A DNA stretch of 26,610 nucleotides from a virus, in the IMG/VR virus record IMGVR_UViG_3300008261_000131, positions 1 through 26,610 of that record. The stretch is one strand, 5' to 3'. Shown here one piece after another: positions 8,101 through 16,821 of the stretch. Within the stretch, counting starts at the first letter, position 1. Each line of letters starts with the position of its first letter. The translations under genes and the position numbers were made by a program. The notes below the pieces were generated by a model that saw nothing but the letters and a program-made list of their open reading frames with translations, was not told the DNA's origin and searched no databases.

Positions 8101-8749
8101 AGCAACTGGTCCTACAGATCTTGGAGCGGATGGTGGCGGGATTATTCTTAAAGGCGCTTCAAATAAAACTATTTTATATGATCACAGCAGAACAGATAAG
8201 TACTGGACGTTCTCAGAAAATATCGAAATTGCTCCTGGCAAAAAGTTTGTTATTGGTAACCAGTTAGCACTCAGCTCTACAACTCTTGGTGCTACTGTTG
8301 TCAACTCTTCACTCACCTCTGTTGGTACTCTTACTGGATTGAGCGTTGATGGTGCTACTACATTGGGTGGTCGTGTTGTAGAAAAAGTATTCAATAGTTT
8401 CACAACCGCATTAACTCCAGCATCTAACATACTGACAATTAATGTTGCTGGTTCTAACACCATACTAGGCAAACCAACTACATCTGCTATCAATACCTGG
8501 GCATTTACTGGAGTTGGATTAACGAATGGACAATCGATTACTGTTACACTAATCCTCGAAGGAAATACTGCTGCTACTTATGGCGATGCTTGTTCGGTGG
8601 ATGGAGATCTTGTAGCAAATGGTGTTCGTTGGTCTGGAGGTTCTCCACCACTATCAACAACTAACACAGACATTCTAACTTTTGTGATTGTGAAAGATAA
8701 CTCTGGTAATACTAGAGTATATGGTCAAGGCAATACAGATTTCAGCTGA
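5156..8749 (+). CDS. Large tail fibre (1197 residues) with YadA-head-like repeats
   Basis: Residues 1-110 resemble the N-terminal modules of the genes at 732 and 2924, and SGQYLKSTGAGL also matches the minus-strand protein at 14282. Residues about 175-400 hold tandem units with DTITxxxxG and SxSQSxGxxTIxIS patterns. Residues about 420-560 hold a fibre module with NKTLTSPTLTNP-like strands. Residues about 724-848 contain NTSIGYEALL and SNVAVGKDSQL-like repeats of the left-handed beta-roll kind seen in trimeric autotransporter heads. The C-terminal 120 residues form a beta-sandwich-like domain found on other cyanophage structural proteins. Two late boxes precede it. It is a virion protein, very likely a long tail fibre or whisker. 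Its receptor is unknown. Confidence 0.85.
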   Translation: MADRFPLAVNYSSRKIEEFVSGDNLDLTGNGIIINGDVGVSGQYLKSTGAGLIWDDPGDVYLTASQTLTNKTFESCSISGTLNIFSNIPNNALVNSSITVNGVSIPLGSSVVTPDNNTTYSVSAVDGSTSASKRIRLTSGGNAGAGVTDDVTIAVASPSSIPAGSNALSLFLDRTDDTITLSGHVVDNNTITSIQSAVGGTPQTGVITIAATGASSISQDAGTKTITISTVDNDTITRLRAGTGQPFNPGDFTFLAGTAIALTQGVDGNNKPTITITSSDTITRVKGGGSGSFQSGDVTIQGGTSGNVTISQSGNIISIDSTDTNTVTQIASGPSNVLAAGNFRFIASGASSISQSSTGGVTTIEISSVNTDTGASLSAGEGLTLTNGTEYSIKNVSNLIDNRVIKWDNANNQVANSLITDDGTTVTVNGNLNVTGTNTVINTTTLSVADNLIELRRGNSLSGTDGGVQINRTTNSSGIVTGFNRLEWFEAGAYWRSYDGSIANRFVTETETQTLTNKTLTSPTLTNPILGTAVATSINGLAISTTASATIDIADLKTINFNNSLTFNGTDGSTINFGNGGGAGAQVAYSSNTLASFATTTSTQLRGVVSDSTGTGVLVFSTTPQFNTSVTTNSSTFAVFNTSATTVNAFGAATSLVFAAATGTTTINNSLTVAKNFTVNTIVGDTFTVNGTANFVNADIIIRGSGSTPMKIGRGGNAVNTNTRIGFNCLENNTTGSQNTSIGYEALLTNLAGASNVAAGYRALRANSSGFSNVAVGKDSQLVNQEGDGNVSIGSSSLESNVTGNYNVCIGHFAGYGLLGSGNVLIGASPDENSTNATYVPPSATGNNQLVIASGTEAWIRGDSAYNVTIPNDLRVNGDTIIDGTLTVNGTVTSINSNVISVDDKNIELAAVVTTSFTCSVQNGQTTITAVTPTAGLIPGMTLLSLTGGISVPAGTYIVSISNNTAVLSAAVSGSTGTATFEATGPTDLGADGGGIILKGASNKTILYDHSRTDKYWTFSENIEIAPGKKFVIGNQLALSSTTLGATVVNSSLTSVGTLTGLSVDGATTLGGRVVEKVFNSFTTALTPASNILTINVAGSNTILGKPTTSAINTWAFTGVGLTNGQSITVTLILEGNTAATYGDACSVDGDLVANGVRWSGGSPPLSTTNTDILTFVIVKDNSGNTRVYGQGNTDFS

Positions 8750-8759
8750 GGATAGATAA

Positions 8760-10877
8760 ATGCCAGTAGGTTTTAATAGTGCCGCCAGAAACCTTTTTCT
8801 ATTGGGGTCATCTGGAGCAGATCTAGTTACAAACTTCTTCAAAAGAATAGATCAAACTTCAACTCCATACAATAATTACGAAACAAAAGGAATAAAATAC
8901 AATACTCCAGATCAAAAATATATTTTATCTGGACAAAGACTTGATGTTAGTATTTTTAGTTACACTGGATGGATTGAAAAACGCTCTTCTTCTGGGTCAT
9001 TAGATTGGAATAAAGCAATTGGATCTACTGAACCTGGGGGGTCAATAAGTTTTGGCGGGGTTGAAATTGATAGTAATTATAATATTATTGCTTGTGGAAT
9101 GGCTGATGGAAATATACGAGTTCCATATGTGAGAAAATATAATAATTCTGGTTCTCTTTTGTGGTCAGTATCTTCTAGCAATAGTGGGGAATATTTTGAC
9201 GTTGCTATAGATGATAGTGATAACATTTATGTTTGTGGTTCATCTTCTGGCCCAGGAGTTTTTGTAGAAAAATTAACTTCATCTGGATCATATTTGTGGG
9301 GGAAAACTATTACTAATGATCTACAAGATATTACTCTCAATAAATGTGCAGTTAACAATAAAGAAGAAATTATTTGTGTTGGACAAATTGAAGATGAAAC
9401 AAAAACAAAAGGTTATATAGTAAAAATAGATACTGCTACTGGAAATATTCTTTGGGACAGAACACTAGAAAATCCAAAATTAGCATCAATGGGATCTTAT
9501 TGGCAAACACAGTGTAATAGTGTTTACATTGACAATAACGATCAAATATATGTGGTTGGATATTTTGTTGATAATATAGACGCTGCTGCTTATAGTTTTA
9601 TTATCAAATATTCGCCCGAAGGAAATATAATTTGGCAAAGAGAAACAAATCCAGATAATTTTGTGGCGTATTTTGATGTCAGATCAGATACAGAAACAGA
9701 ACAAACGGTTGTTCTGGGACTTTACTATGATATTGTTAATACAAATGCATATTTGTTACTAAGTAAATATTCTAGAGATGGATCATTAATTTGGAGAAGA
9801 AAATTAAGTTCTAATTATGACCCAAATGTTCAAAATTATTCAATAGCTTTAGATGCAGATCCTTCTTTCTACTATCTACTATTTACAGATGACTCAAACC
9901 AAGAAGGTTATGTATTTGGTAAGGTCAGTACATCGGGTAATGGATTAGGAAACTTCACATATTCGGATGGAATAGCGAATGTATTTTACGACACATCAAA
10001 TATTACAGATCAAATTGGTAGAATAACTGATGGATCAGTTAGAAATGATAGTAGTGATTTAATTACATATCCGTTTGAAGCTAATAAACTTATGTTTGAC
10101 GATCTTGCTACACAGATCGCTAACAAAAAAGTTCAGCTAGACGGAATTGGAACATATTCATCATCGTCTTACACTGTTACAGGGGGATATCCTAGAATTT
10201 CTGATGATGAAATTGTTTATGGAAATAACTTATTACTGAATTATGATTTTGCTAATAAAGCAACCTATCCTGGAACAGGAACTACTGTAAATAATCTTTC
10301 GAGCAATTCTTATCCTGGAACAATTACTGGTAGTCCTACATTCAATTCTTCTGGTTATTTTTTATTTGATGGTGTAGATGATCATATTATCAATTCTTCT
10401 GTATCTGGATTGCCAACAAGCAATTCCGATCGTTCCATAGAATTATGGGTTTATCCAATATCAACTACGCATTGTTTTGTTCAATTGGGGACTGGAGGAG
10501 GAGGAAATCAAGTTTATATTTTTCAATCATATCAAATTGGAGCTTTAACATATCTGTTTACCGATGGAATAAATTCAGATAATAATTTAACAATAAGTGG
10601 ATCTCAAATCCCAGCTACGAATCAATGGAATCATTTAATTTTTCAAAGTTCTGGACAATCATGGAGTTATTATAAAAATGGAACTTTAATAACATCAGGA
10701 AGTTGGTCAACAACAATAAACACAGCTGGAGGAAAATTTATTATAGGTAAACGAGACGATTCCCCAGCATCAACAAGTAATGCTAGATATGGTGAAGTTC
10801 GTATCTACAATAAAATACTAACAGTACAAGAAATTTCTCAAAACTTCAATGCTACCCGTGCCAAGTATGGTGTCTAA
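8760..10877 (+). CDS. Virion adhesin with beta-propeller-like repeats and C-terminal LamG-like domain
   Basis: This 705-residue protein starts ten bases after the fibre gene, with GAGG as a likely ribosome-binding site. Residues about 45-400 contain repeated units of the form DSDNIYVCG-n-VEKLxSSGSxLWxK and DNNDQIYVVG-n-IIKYSPEGNIIWQ, the pattern of SBBP/PQQ-type beta-propeller blades. Residues about 490-700 form a concanavalin/LamG-like jelly roll, marked by FDGVDDHI, RSIELWVYP, NQWNHLIFQSSG and ARYGEVRIYNKILTVQEI. LamG-like domains commonly bind glycans, so this is a good candidate for recognition of host surface polysaccharide. It has no signal peptide, which fits assembly into a virion. 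The two domain calls are strong by motif, but the virion location is inferred from neighbours. Confidence 0.8.
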   Translation: MPVGFNSAARNLFLLGSSGADLVTNFFKRIDQTSTPYNNYETKGIKYNTPDQKYILSGQRLDVSIFSYTGWIEKRSSSGSLDWNKAIGSTEPGGSISFGGVEIDSNYNIIACGMADGNIRVPYVRKYNNSGSLLWSVSSSNSGEYFDVAIDDSDNIYVCGSSSGPGVFVEKLTSSGSYLWGKTITNDLQDITLNKCAVNNKEEIICVGQIEDETKTKGYIVKIDTATGNILWDRTLENPKLASMGSYWQTQCNSVYIDNNDQIYVVGYFVDNIDAAAYSFIIKYSPEGNIIWQRETNPDNFVAYFDVRSDTETEQTVVLGLYYDIVNTNAYLLLSKYSRDGSLIWRRKLSSNYDPNVQNYSIALDADPSFYYLLFTDDSNQEGYVFGKVSTSGNGLGNFTYSDGIANVFYDTSNITDQIGRITDGSVRNDSSDLITYPFEANKLMFDDLATQIANKKVQLDGIGTYSSSSYTVTGGYPRISDDEIVYGNNLLLNYDFANKATYPGTGTTVNNLSSNSYPGTITGSPTFNSSGYFLFDGVDDHIINSSVSGLPTSNSDRSIELWVYPISTTHCFVQLGTGGGGNQVYIFQSYQIGALTYLFTDGINSDNNLTISGSQIPATNQWNHLIFQSSGQSWSYYKNGTLITSGSWSTTINTAGGKFIIGKRDDSPASTSNARYGEVRIYNKILTVQEISQNFNATRAKYGV

Positions 10878-10883
10878 TAAATA
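10877..10883 (+). promoter_or_regulatory. Late promoter box (ATAAATA) for the 1099-residue structural gene
   Basis: ATAAATA overlaps the last base of the preceding gene's stop. The predicted start is near 10889 with a leader of about 33 bases that includes AGAGG ahead of the ATG at 10922. Confidence 0.65.
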
Positions 10884-10921
10884 GATAGAGCAAGAAATAT
10901 CTATTCTAGAGGCACCAAGTA

Positions 10922-13900
10922 ATGGCGAGAAAATCCATTCTAAACAATTACTATATCTTTGATCCAGCAGCAAGACAGGTAGTTATTCCTGGTGGCATCA
11001 CAAGAGAAAAGCTTGTATTGATTACGAACGTTACTGATAATAAAGTAATCTACAACTTCTCAGATCCAGAACTTACTGCTACTGCTTATCAGATTGCCAC
11101 TGATATTCGTAACGTTACTACAACTAGAGTAACGTTGGCATATGACACAACTGCGATGTCATCTACAGACAAGTTACAGATTGTCTATGATGAATTTGAA
11201 GAAGCTTTTCAACCATCAGAAACATATCATGATGCTGTAAACAAGTTGAGAATTTCTCAACCACAATCTCAGATGGATACCGACTTTGAGTATGGAACTC
11301 AAAGCACCAAATGGGAAGGTCTCGCAATGATTAACAACAACCCATTTGCTTATAAAGGTGATACTCCATATGCTGTGACTGATGTTCAAGTAACAACAAA
11401 CAGTAAAATTGTTACGGTTTCAGTCAATACATTAGTCACGGCTTTGCCTGCTGCTGGTGCTGCCATCTTCGTACAAGATACAGACTTCCCTGGCGCTAAT
11501 GGTGTCTTTATTGTAGATAGTGTACAATCAGGACAAAGCACATTTAAGTACACCGCAGCATATCCTTGGACTGCTGGTAATGGAGGAGTATATGATTCTT
11601 CTAGAACTGCAATTTATTCTGGTGTCCATTATACTGGATCGGATATTGGAGGAACAATCACGCTTGCTGCTGCTACTGGAACAATGGCTGGAGCAGTTCA
11701 AGTTGATTGTACTAATGTTCATGGTTTAGAAGTAGGTAATGAGATTGCTGTTACTGGTTCTTCTGGTACTAATGTCAATGGTTCTTGGGTTGTTGCTAGA
11801 GTAGAATCTCCAACTCGTTTTTATTACTTCCCAGATGCTGCTCCTTCTGGATCAGTCAATAGCGGCACCAAGAAACTATATCCAAGACCACAAGGTAACT
11901 CTATTCACAGAGCATTTGATGGTGGTGTTAAGTTCTCTACAAATTCATTCTCCAAGAACCAAACAGCAATTCGTCAGACTAAGCGTTACTTCCGCTATCA
12001 GTCTGGTAAAGGCGTAGCATTCTCAACTGGTTCTATCCTTGCTCCCGCCATTGAAAACATTGATAGCATTACAGCATCTGGTAATACAGTGACTGTTGTT
12101 TGTGCCGTTCCTCATAACATCACAAGAGATACTGTTATTGATGTTCGTGGCGTAAATGACAATAACTATAATGGCACATTTCAAATATCAAATGTAATTG
12201 ATCCATACACATTCCAATATACAGCTACTTTGACTCCACAAGAATCAACTGCTTCTGGAAACTATACAATCTCTCCAATTAATTCTTATGGAACTAAGCT
12301 TGAGATTGGTATGATGGATCAACAAAATGGTATCTTCTTCCGTTATGCTAATGGTCATCTAAGTGTTGTTCGTAGATCATCCACATTCCAATTGTCTGGT
12401 AAAGTAACAGTAACTTCTGGAAGCTCACTTGTTTCTAGTTACACCACACCAAATGGTCAAGGCACTAAATTTGGAAGACAACTAGCTCCTGGCGATTATG
12501 TTGTTATTCGTGGTTGTTCATATCGTGTGGATGGTATTATTTCAGATACTCAAATGGTAATCTTCCCAGATTATCGTGGTCCTTCTGCCAGCAATGTTCC
12601 AGTTTCTAAGACTAGCGAAGTGGAATGGAAGCAAGCAGAATGGAATATTGATCGTTGCGATGGAACTGGTAAGTCTGGTTATGATTTAGATCTTACCAAG
12701 ATGCAGATGTTCTATATGGACTACTCTTGGTATGGTGCTGGTTTCATTCGTTGGGGATTTAGAGGAACTGATGGTAACGTAATCTATGCACATAAAATTC
12801 CTAACAACAATTTCAACACAGAAGCATATATGAGATCAGGTAACTTACCTGCTCGATATGAAGTTAATACTATTCCTCCATTTGCATTATCAACTAAGTC
12901 GATTGCTTCTGGAGATACTACAATTTTTATAAACAAAGCACCATATAGTTTCCCAACTTCTGGCACACTTAGAATTAAACAAACTACTAGTTCTACTGCG
13001 GGTGTTACTGAATATGTAAATTATACTGGAACAACTTCATTTAGACAAGATATTATTTCAGCTAATTCTTCTGGTAATGTTCTTACTGTTGCTTCTACTA
13101 CTGGTTTAGCTCCAGGTGGAACTCAAACAATCACATTTGATAGACCATTCTCAAACATTGTAGCAGATAAGACTTATTATGTTGCTTCAGTTCCAAGCTC
13201 AACTACATTTACAATCACAACTGTTCCTGGCAGTTCAACCCCAGCATCAATTACAACTGCTGTAGGATCTGCTCTATCACCTTTAGCAATTGCTGAAAGT
13301 GGTTCATTCACTGGAGTAACTAGAGAACAAGCAGGAGCAACTGGTAGATCGTTAACTATTGCTTCTGGTGCTTCCACTGGAACAGTAAGTTCTGGTACTG
13401 GAATTCAAAAAGGACAGATTGTTGTTGGTCCTAATATTCCAGATGACACTTTTGTTCATTCTATTTCTGGTACTAGTATTGTTTTAAGTAAAGCAGTAAC
13501 AGCAGCAAATCCAACTGGAGTTACATTCTCTCCTCTCGGTGCTGGTTCAGCTCAAACCTTTACATATAGCACTACCCAGCCAATTGGCATTGAGTTATTA
13601 CAAGCAACTTCAGTTCCTACAATTTCACACTGGGGATCATCAGTTATTATGGAAGGTCGTTATGATGATGACCGTGCATATGTTTATACTGTTGGTTCTA
13701 AAACCCAGAGAACTATTCCTAGTGGAGCGACTAGAGCTATCGTAGCTGTTCGTGTATCGCCATCGGTTGATAATAGTATTCCCGACAACTTTGCTACTAG
13801 AGAACTTGTAAATAGAATGCAATTAATTCTTAGAGCAGTTGATATTTCTTCAACTGGTAAATTCTATGTAGAACTAGTATTAAATCCAAGACCAGATGCT

Positions 13901-14221
13901 AACAACAACTGGATAAATGTTGGTGGCACATCACTCGCCCAGTATTCTATTCTATCAGATAGCACCGATCTTTTGGGTGGAGAAGTTGTTTATGGTTTCT
14001 TTGCTGATAATGGTGTTAATGCTTATGATTTATCTACCGTGAAAGAAATCTCCAATTCAATTCTTGGTGGAGGCGGAACTTCATATTCTGTTACTACTCC
14101 CCCAAATCCAACTGGCATTTTTCCAGATGGTCCTGAAGTTATTGCTGTTCGTGTAACAAATATTTCTGGTGCTAATAGAAGTATTGACGCCAGACTTTCT
14201 TGGACAGAAGCACAAGCATAA
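10922..14221 (+). CDS. Large conserved virion structural protein (1099 residues)
   Basis: The N-terminus (MARKSILNNYYIFDPAARQ) and the segment HRAFDGGVKFSTNSF followed by RQTKRYFRYQSGKG (about residues 330-368) are recognisable from structural proteins of cyanomyoviruses and related phages. Residues about 155-450 contain Ig-like repeats with patterns such as NYNGTFQISNVIDPYTFQYT. Residues about 560-640 include a Trp/Tyr-rich region with MQMFYMDYSWYGAGFIRWGF. Residues 660-880 are T/S/G-rich beta repeats. AGAGG lies about ten bases before the start. Codon use is slightly less AT-extreme than in the fibre genes upstream, which fits a more conserved core protein. It is probably a baseplate- or tail-attached protein, but its exact position in the virion cannot be given. 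Confidence 0.8.
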   Translation: MARKSILNNYYIFDPAARQVVIPGGITREKLVLITNVTDNKVIYNFSDPELTATAYQIATDIRNVTTTRVTLAYDTTAMSSTDKLQIVYDEFEEAFQPSETYHDAVNKLRISQPQSQMDTDFEYGTQSTKWEGLAMINNNPFAYKGDTPYAVTDVQVTTNSKIVTVSVNTLVTALPAAGAAIFVQDTDFPGANGVFIVDSVQSGQSTFKYTAAYPWTAGNGGVYDSSRTAIYSGVHYTGSDIGGTITLAAATGTMAGAVQVDCTNVHGLEVGNEIAVTGSSGTNVNGSWVVARVESPTRFYYFPDAAPSGSVNSGTKKLYPRPQGNSIHRAFDGGVKFSTNSFSKNQTAIRQTKRYFRYQSGKGVAFSTGSILAPAIENIDSITASGNTVTVVCAVPHNITRDTVIDVRGVNDNNYNGTFQISNVIDPYTFQYTATLTPQESTASGNYTISPINSYGTKLEIGMMDQQNGIFFRYANGHLSVVRRSSTFQLSGKVTVTSGSSLVSSYTTPNGQGTKFGRQLAPGDYVVIRGCSYRVDGIISDTQMVIFPDYRGPSASNVPVSKTSEVEWKQAEWNIDRCDGTGKSGYDLDLTKMQMFYMDYSWYGAGFIRWGFRGTDGNVIYAHKIPNNNFNTEAYMRSGNLPARYEVNTIPPFALSTKSIASGDTTIFINKAPYSFPTSGTLRIKQTTSSTAGVTEYVNYTGTTSFRQDIISANSSGNVLTVASTTGLAPGGTQTITFDRPFSNIVADKTYYVASVPSSTTFTITTVPGSSTPASITTAVGSALSPLAIAESGSFTGVTREQAGATGRSLTIASGASTGTVSSGTGIQKGQIVVGPNIPDDTFVHSISGTSIVLSKAVTAANPTGVTFSPLGAGSAQTFTYSTTQPIGIELLQATSVPTISHWGSSVIMEGRYDDDRAYVYTVGSKTQRTIPSGATRAIVAVRVSPSVDNSIPDNFATRELVNRMQLILRAVDISSTGKFYVELVLNPRPDANNNWINVGGTSLAQYSILSDSTDLLGGEVVYGFFADNGVNAYDLSTVKEISNSILGGGGTSYSVTTPPNPTGIFPDGPEVIAVRVTNISGANRSIDARLSWTEAQA

Positions 14222-14242
14222 TTATCTATATTATTTTCTAGG

Positions 14243-14272
14243 AAAGACCGCTCCACTGGGTGGTCTTTTTTT
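14243..14272 (+). terminator. Rho-independent terminator after the plus-strand structural block
   Basis: AAAGACC (14243-14249) pairs with GGTCTTT (14262-14268) around a 12-base loop, and seven Ts follow on the plus strand. It ends the late plus-strand block, just before the convergent minus gene. On the minus strand there is no T-run. Confidence 0.75.
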
Positions 14273-14281
14273 ATTGTTTAC

Positions 14282-16153
14282 TTATGCTTCTAATTGAAGA
14301 AGAGTTAATGTTACATTAACTTCTTGTGTTACTCCACTCTTATTAACTACCTTCGCATAAATTATAGAATCTGGTGTAGCATCATTGTTGAATCCCAAAA
14401 CAGCAGGAGTTATCAAAACTGTTTGTGCTGCTGTGGTAATTATTTCTATAATCACTCCAGATCCTAGAGTTGGATTTGTTCCTTCTGATCTAGATAAATC
14501 AGCAGTTCTACTGGCATCATCACAATATAATATAACTCGTGCAGCTACATCAGTTTCAATCTTCATTAACGAATAAGATTTAAATGCAGTAAAAGAAATA
14601 AGATCATAATCTAAGTTAGCAATTACATTAGTATTTGCAGAAGAAGTTATCCTAGAACTTAAACCAGATCCAGAAGTAGAAATTGTTGTTGGAACCCATT
14701 TATTGGTAGTACCATTCCAAACAAGAGTTTGACCATTGGTTGCTTGAGCACTAACATCAAAATCTTCTAATTTTAATTTTTTAACTTCCCAAGTTGAGCT
14801 TCCATTATTCCATGCTAACACACTATCTTCTTCAATATTCATGGTAGGGTTAGTACTTTTCCCCATACCAACATCATCAAGATAATGTATAGATTGATTG
14901 CCTAAATAAATGTTTCCTGATACCCATTGATTACCAATTCTTTGTAACACTTGATAGTCAGATGCAGCAGAAAGATCACCAACTTCACTAAGATCATCAA
15001 GTTTTAATCCCAAATTGTATATACTAACATAATCCCAATAGGTTCCTTTCCATTGTAATAATGCATTTTGTTCTGGTACAGCACTTATTGTAACATCAGT
15101 TAGATCATTGATTGAAAATGAAGGTGGAGTATAAGTAAACTGCCCTGTAGTATTATCATAACCCAATGCTCCATTTCCAGAAGGTACTGCTTCAGGAGCA
15201 ACAGATAGACTAGTTAAACTAATTCCACTAGCAGGGAAATTAACAGTAAGATTTCCATTTCCATCTATAGTAAAATCAGAAGCATCAGGAATAATACCAC
15301 CCAAACTAGATGTTGTTGCTGGTGGTAATACATATGGATCTGGATCGTCTTTAGAAAATGTTATTTTCGATTCACCAATATTCCAAGAAATATCAATACC
15401 ATTTGTTCCGACTAATGTTACTGCACCGCTTTCAGTAGTACCATTATCTAAGTAAATTTTTGCAGAATTTGCGGCTGGCGAAGATCCATATAAAGTATAA
15501 ATTAGTTGATCCGCTAAATCTACAGATGAATTAATAGTTTTTGTAATTGGATTATATGTATATGTAATACCAGTATTTGTTCCATCCAAGAACATATCAG
15601 ATATATCATCTTTAGCAGTACCAGAATCGTATTCAGATACTACTGGAGACGTGATAACAATATTTTCATTCACATCAGTAGCTACAGTAATACCATTATC
15701 ACCGTAAATACTAACAGCACTTTGAGTGGAAAATTGATCAGATAGAATTATTCCTACTCTTTGATTACTTGGATTATATGAAGTAGATATATCATACTCA
15801 TAAATTGGAGGTAGATCTGCATTTATCCATTGAGATCCATTGAATTTTAAATATTGATTACTTACAGGAATTCCTAAATTAATATTTAAAATTGCTGGTT
15901 TGTTACTAAGATCATTATAACTACCAGAAAATAATGTTGGCTTATTTGTAAGATCAGCATAATTTCCTGAAAATAATTCAGGAAATGTTTCCCAGGTTAA
16001 TCCAACCCCAGTGCTAGCCAAGTATTGCCCAGAAACTCCAGCATTACCACTAACTTGTAATGGTCTTGCTAATGGAATATTGATGCCCTTTTCAGCTTCA
16101 AAAGGACCATCATTATTATAATTAGTTACCTTATCTGCAAGTATTCTAGACAT
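14282..16153 (-). CDS. Fibre-like virion protein on the opposite strand (623 residues)
   Basis: This protein has fibre-type composition. Residues about 35-55 (SGNAGVSGQYLASTGVGLTW) match the N-terminal module of the plus-strand fibre at 5156, so the attachment module is shared. Residues about 60-90 hold paired ADLTNKPTLFSG and NDLSNKPAI units, a classic phage-fibre strand motif. The middle has DGNGNLTV and DLTDVTI-type repeats. The C-terminal 125 residues look like a small beta-sandwich and end in VNVTLTLLQLEA. It is the only gene between the terminator at 14243 and the terminator at 16192, and has its own late promoter at 16180. No receptor-binding domain is recognised. The gene may be an additional or alternative fibre. 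Confidence 0.78.
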   Translation of the reverse strand: MSRILADKVTNYNNDGPFEAEKGINIPLARPLQVSGNAGVSGQYLASTGVGLTWETFPELFSGNYADLTNKPTLFSGSYNDLSNKPAILNINLGIPVSNQYLKFNGSQWINADLPPIYEYDISTSYNPSNQRVGIILSDQFSTQSAVSIYGDNGITVATDVNENIVITSPVVSEYDSGTAKDDISDMFLDGTNTGITYTYNPITKTINSSVDLADQLIYTLYGSSPAANSAKIYLDNGTTESGAVTLVGTNGIDISWNIGESKITFSKDDPDPYVLPPATTSSLGGIIPDASDFTIDGNGNLTVNFPASGISLTSLSVAPEAVPSGNGALGYDNTTGQFTYTPPSFSINDLTDVTISAVPEQNALLQWKGTYWDYVSIYNLGLKLDDLSEVGDLSAASDYQVLQRIGNQWVSGNIYLGNQSIHYLDDVGMGKSTNPTMNIEEDSVLAWNNGSSTWEVKKLKLEDFDVSAQATNGQTLVWNGTTNKWVPTTISTSGSGLSSRITSSANTNVIANLDYDLISFTAFKSYSLMKIETDVAARVILYCDDASRTADLSRSEGTNPTLGSGVIIEIITTAAQTVLITPAVLGFNNDATPDSIIYAKVVNKSGVTQEVNVTLTLLQLEA

Positions 16154-16179
16154 TGAATAGTATAAAAATTCCCTTTAGG

Positions 16180-16186
16180 TATTTAT
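16180..16186 (-). promoter_or_regulatory. Late promoter box (ATAAATA) for the minus-strand fibre
   Basis: ATAAATA reads on the minus strand, 27 bases before the ATG at 16153. It follows directly on the T-run of the hli-operon terminator, so the fibre is separated from upstream early transcription and restarted late. Confidence 0.65.
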
Positions 16187-16191
16187 ATTAC

Positions 16192-16217
16192 AAAAAAAGA
16201 GGGGCATATGCCCCTCT
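16192..16217 (-). terminator. Rho-independent terminator of the hli-petF operon
   Basis: A perfect 20-base palindrome, AGAGGGGCAT and its complement, lies at 16198-16217 and is followed on the minus strand by a run of seven Ts. It is three bases past the stop of the last hli gene. Confidence 0.85.
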
Positions 16218-16220
16218 AAA

Positions 16221-16340
16221 TCAAAGAACTCCAGGAATAATTTGTCCTGTAGTTAGATATGTTCCAACAGCAATGACAAAACCAAGCATTGCTAGACGAC
16301 CATTAAGAATCTCTGCCTCAGGGGTAAAACCAAATTTCAT
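16221..16340 (-). CDS. hli: High-light-inducible protein, minimal form (39 residues)
   Basis: A 39-residue protein starts at ATG 16340. It contains the chlorophyll-binding signature of the Hli/LHC family: AEILNGRLAMLGF (residues 9-21, with E, N and R in the family positions), within a single membrane helix that continues to about residue 35. Hli proteins bind chlorophyll and carotenoid near PSII and protect against excess light; phage copies are common. It overlaps the upstream hypothetical gene by four bases (ATGA), so translation is likely coupled. It is the last gene of the operon, followed by a strong terminator. At 39 residues it is close to the lower size limit of the family. Confidence 0.93.
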   Translation of the reverse strand: MKFGFTPEAEILNGRLAMLGFVIAVGTYLTTGQIIPGVL

Positions 16341-16534
16341 TGTTGTTCTCCTTGATATGAATGTTTTTGTTTAAGATTTGGATCTACAGTAGATACCAGT
16401 TTTTCTTTAACAGGTTTGATGACAATAAACTTATCATTCTTTAATGTACCTGCTACTTTGACTTCAAGTTCTAGATCATTCCAATCTAGACTTTGAAGAG
16501 CAACTCCAAGTTGCCCAAGCATTCCAGCACTCAC
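16337..16534 (-). CDS. Small hypothetical protein between petF and hli
   Basis: A 65-residue soluble protein overlaps petF by four bases at its start and hli by four bases at its end (both ATGA), so it is firmly part of the operon. Residues 1-20 are mildly hydrophobic ([14 protein letters not shown]). Residues 20-45 look like alternating beta strands with EVKVAG and KFIVIKP. The C-terminal 15 residues are polar and probably disordered. There are no cysteines and no membrane helix. I do not recognise the family. The location suggests a role with ferredoxin or the Hli proteins, but the sequence shows no mechanism. Confidence 0.8.
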   Translation of the reverse strand: MSAGMLGQLGVALQSLDWNDLELEVKVAGTLKNDKFIVIKPVKEKLVSTVDPNLKQKHSYQGEQQ

Positions 16535-16821
16535 AGGTTTTCTTCTTGCTCAGTAAGGATTACACAATCGCTGGTAGGATATGCCACACATGTCAAAATA
16601 AAACCATCAGCGATTTGATCATCATCAAGAAAAGATTGCTCTTCATTATCTACAGTACCACTAATCAATTTACCAGCGCAAGTAGAACAAGCACCAGCAC
16701 GACACGAATAAGGAAGATCAGCTCCCGCTTCTTCCGCCGCTTCTAAAATGTATTGATCTTCAGCACAGTCAAAAGTATTTTCTGTGCCATCAGGGGATTG
16801 AAGTGTAATAGTGTAAGCCAT
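16531..16821 (-). CDS. petF: Plant-type [2Fe-2S] ferredoxin
   Basis: This 96-residue protein has the usual length for photosynthetic ferredoxin. The cluster ligands are C40, C45, C48 and C78, in the pattern C-x4-C-x2-C-x29-C with the characteristic [13 protein letters not shown] loop. The protein is acidic, with conserved C-terminal negative charges (TEQEENL) where partner reductases bind. Ferredoxin takes electrons from photosystem I and passes them to reductases. Phage ferredoxins are known in cyanomyoviruses and may supply bilin reductases or sulfite reductase. No such partner is in this window. Its start shares one base with the stop of the preceding 28-residue gene, and its end overlaps the next gene by four bases. 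Confidence 0.97.
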   Translation of the reverse strand: MAYTITLQSPDGTENTFDCAEDQYILEAAEEAGADLPYSCRAGACSTCAGKLISGTVDNEEQSFLDDDQIADGFILTCVAYPTSDCVILTEQEENL

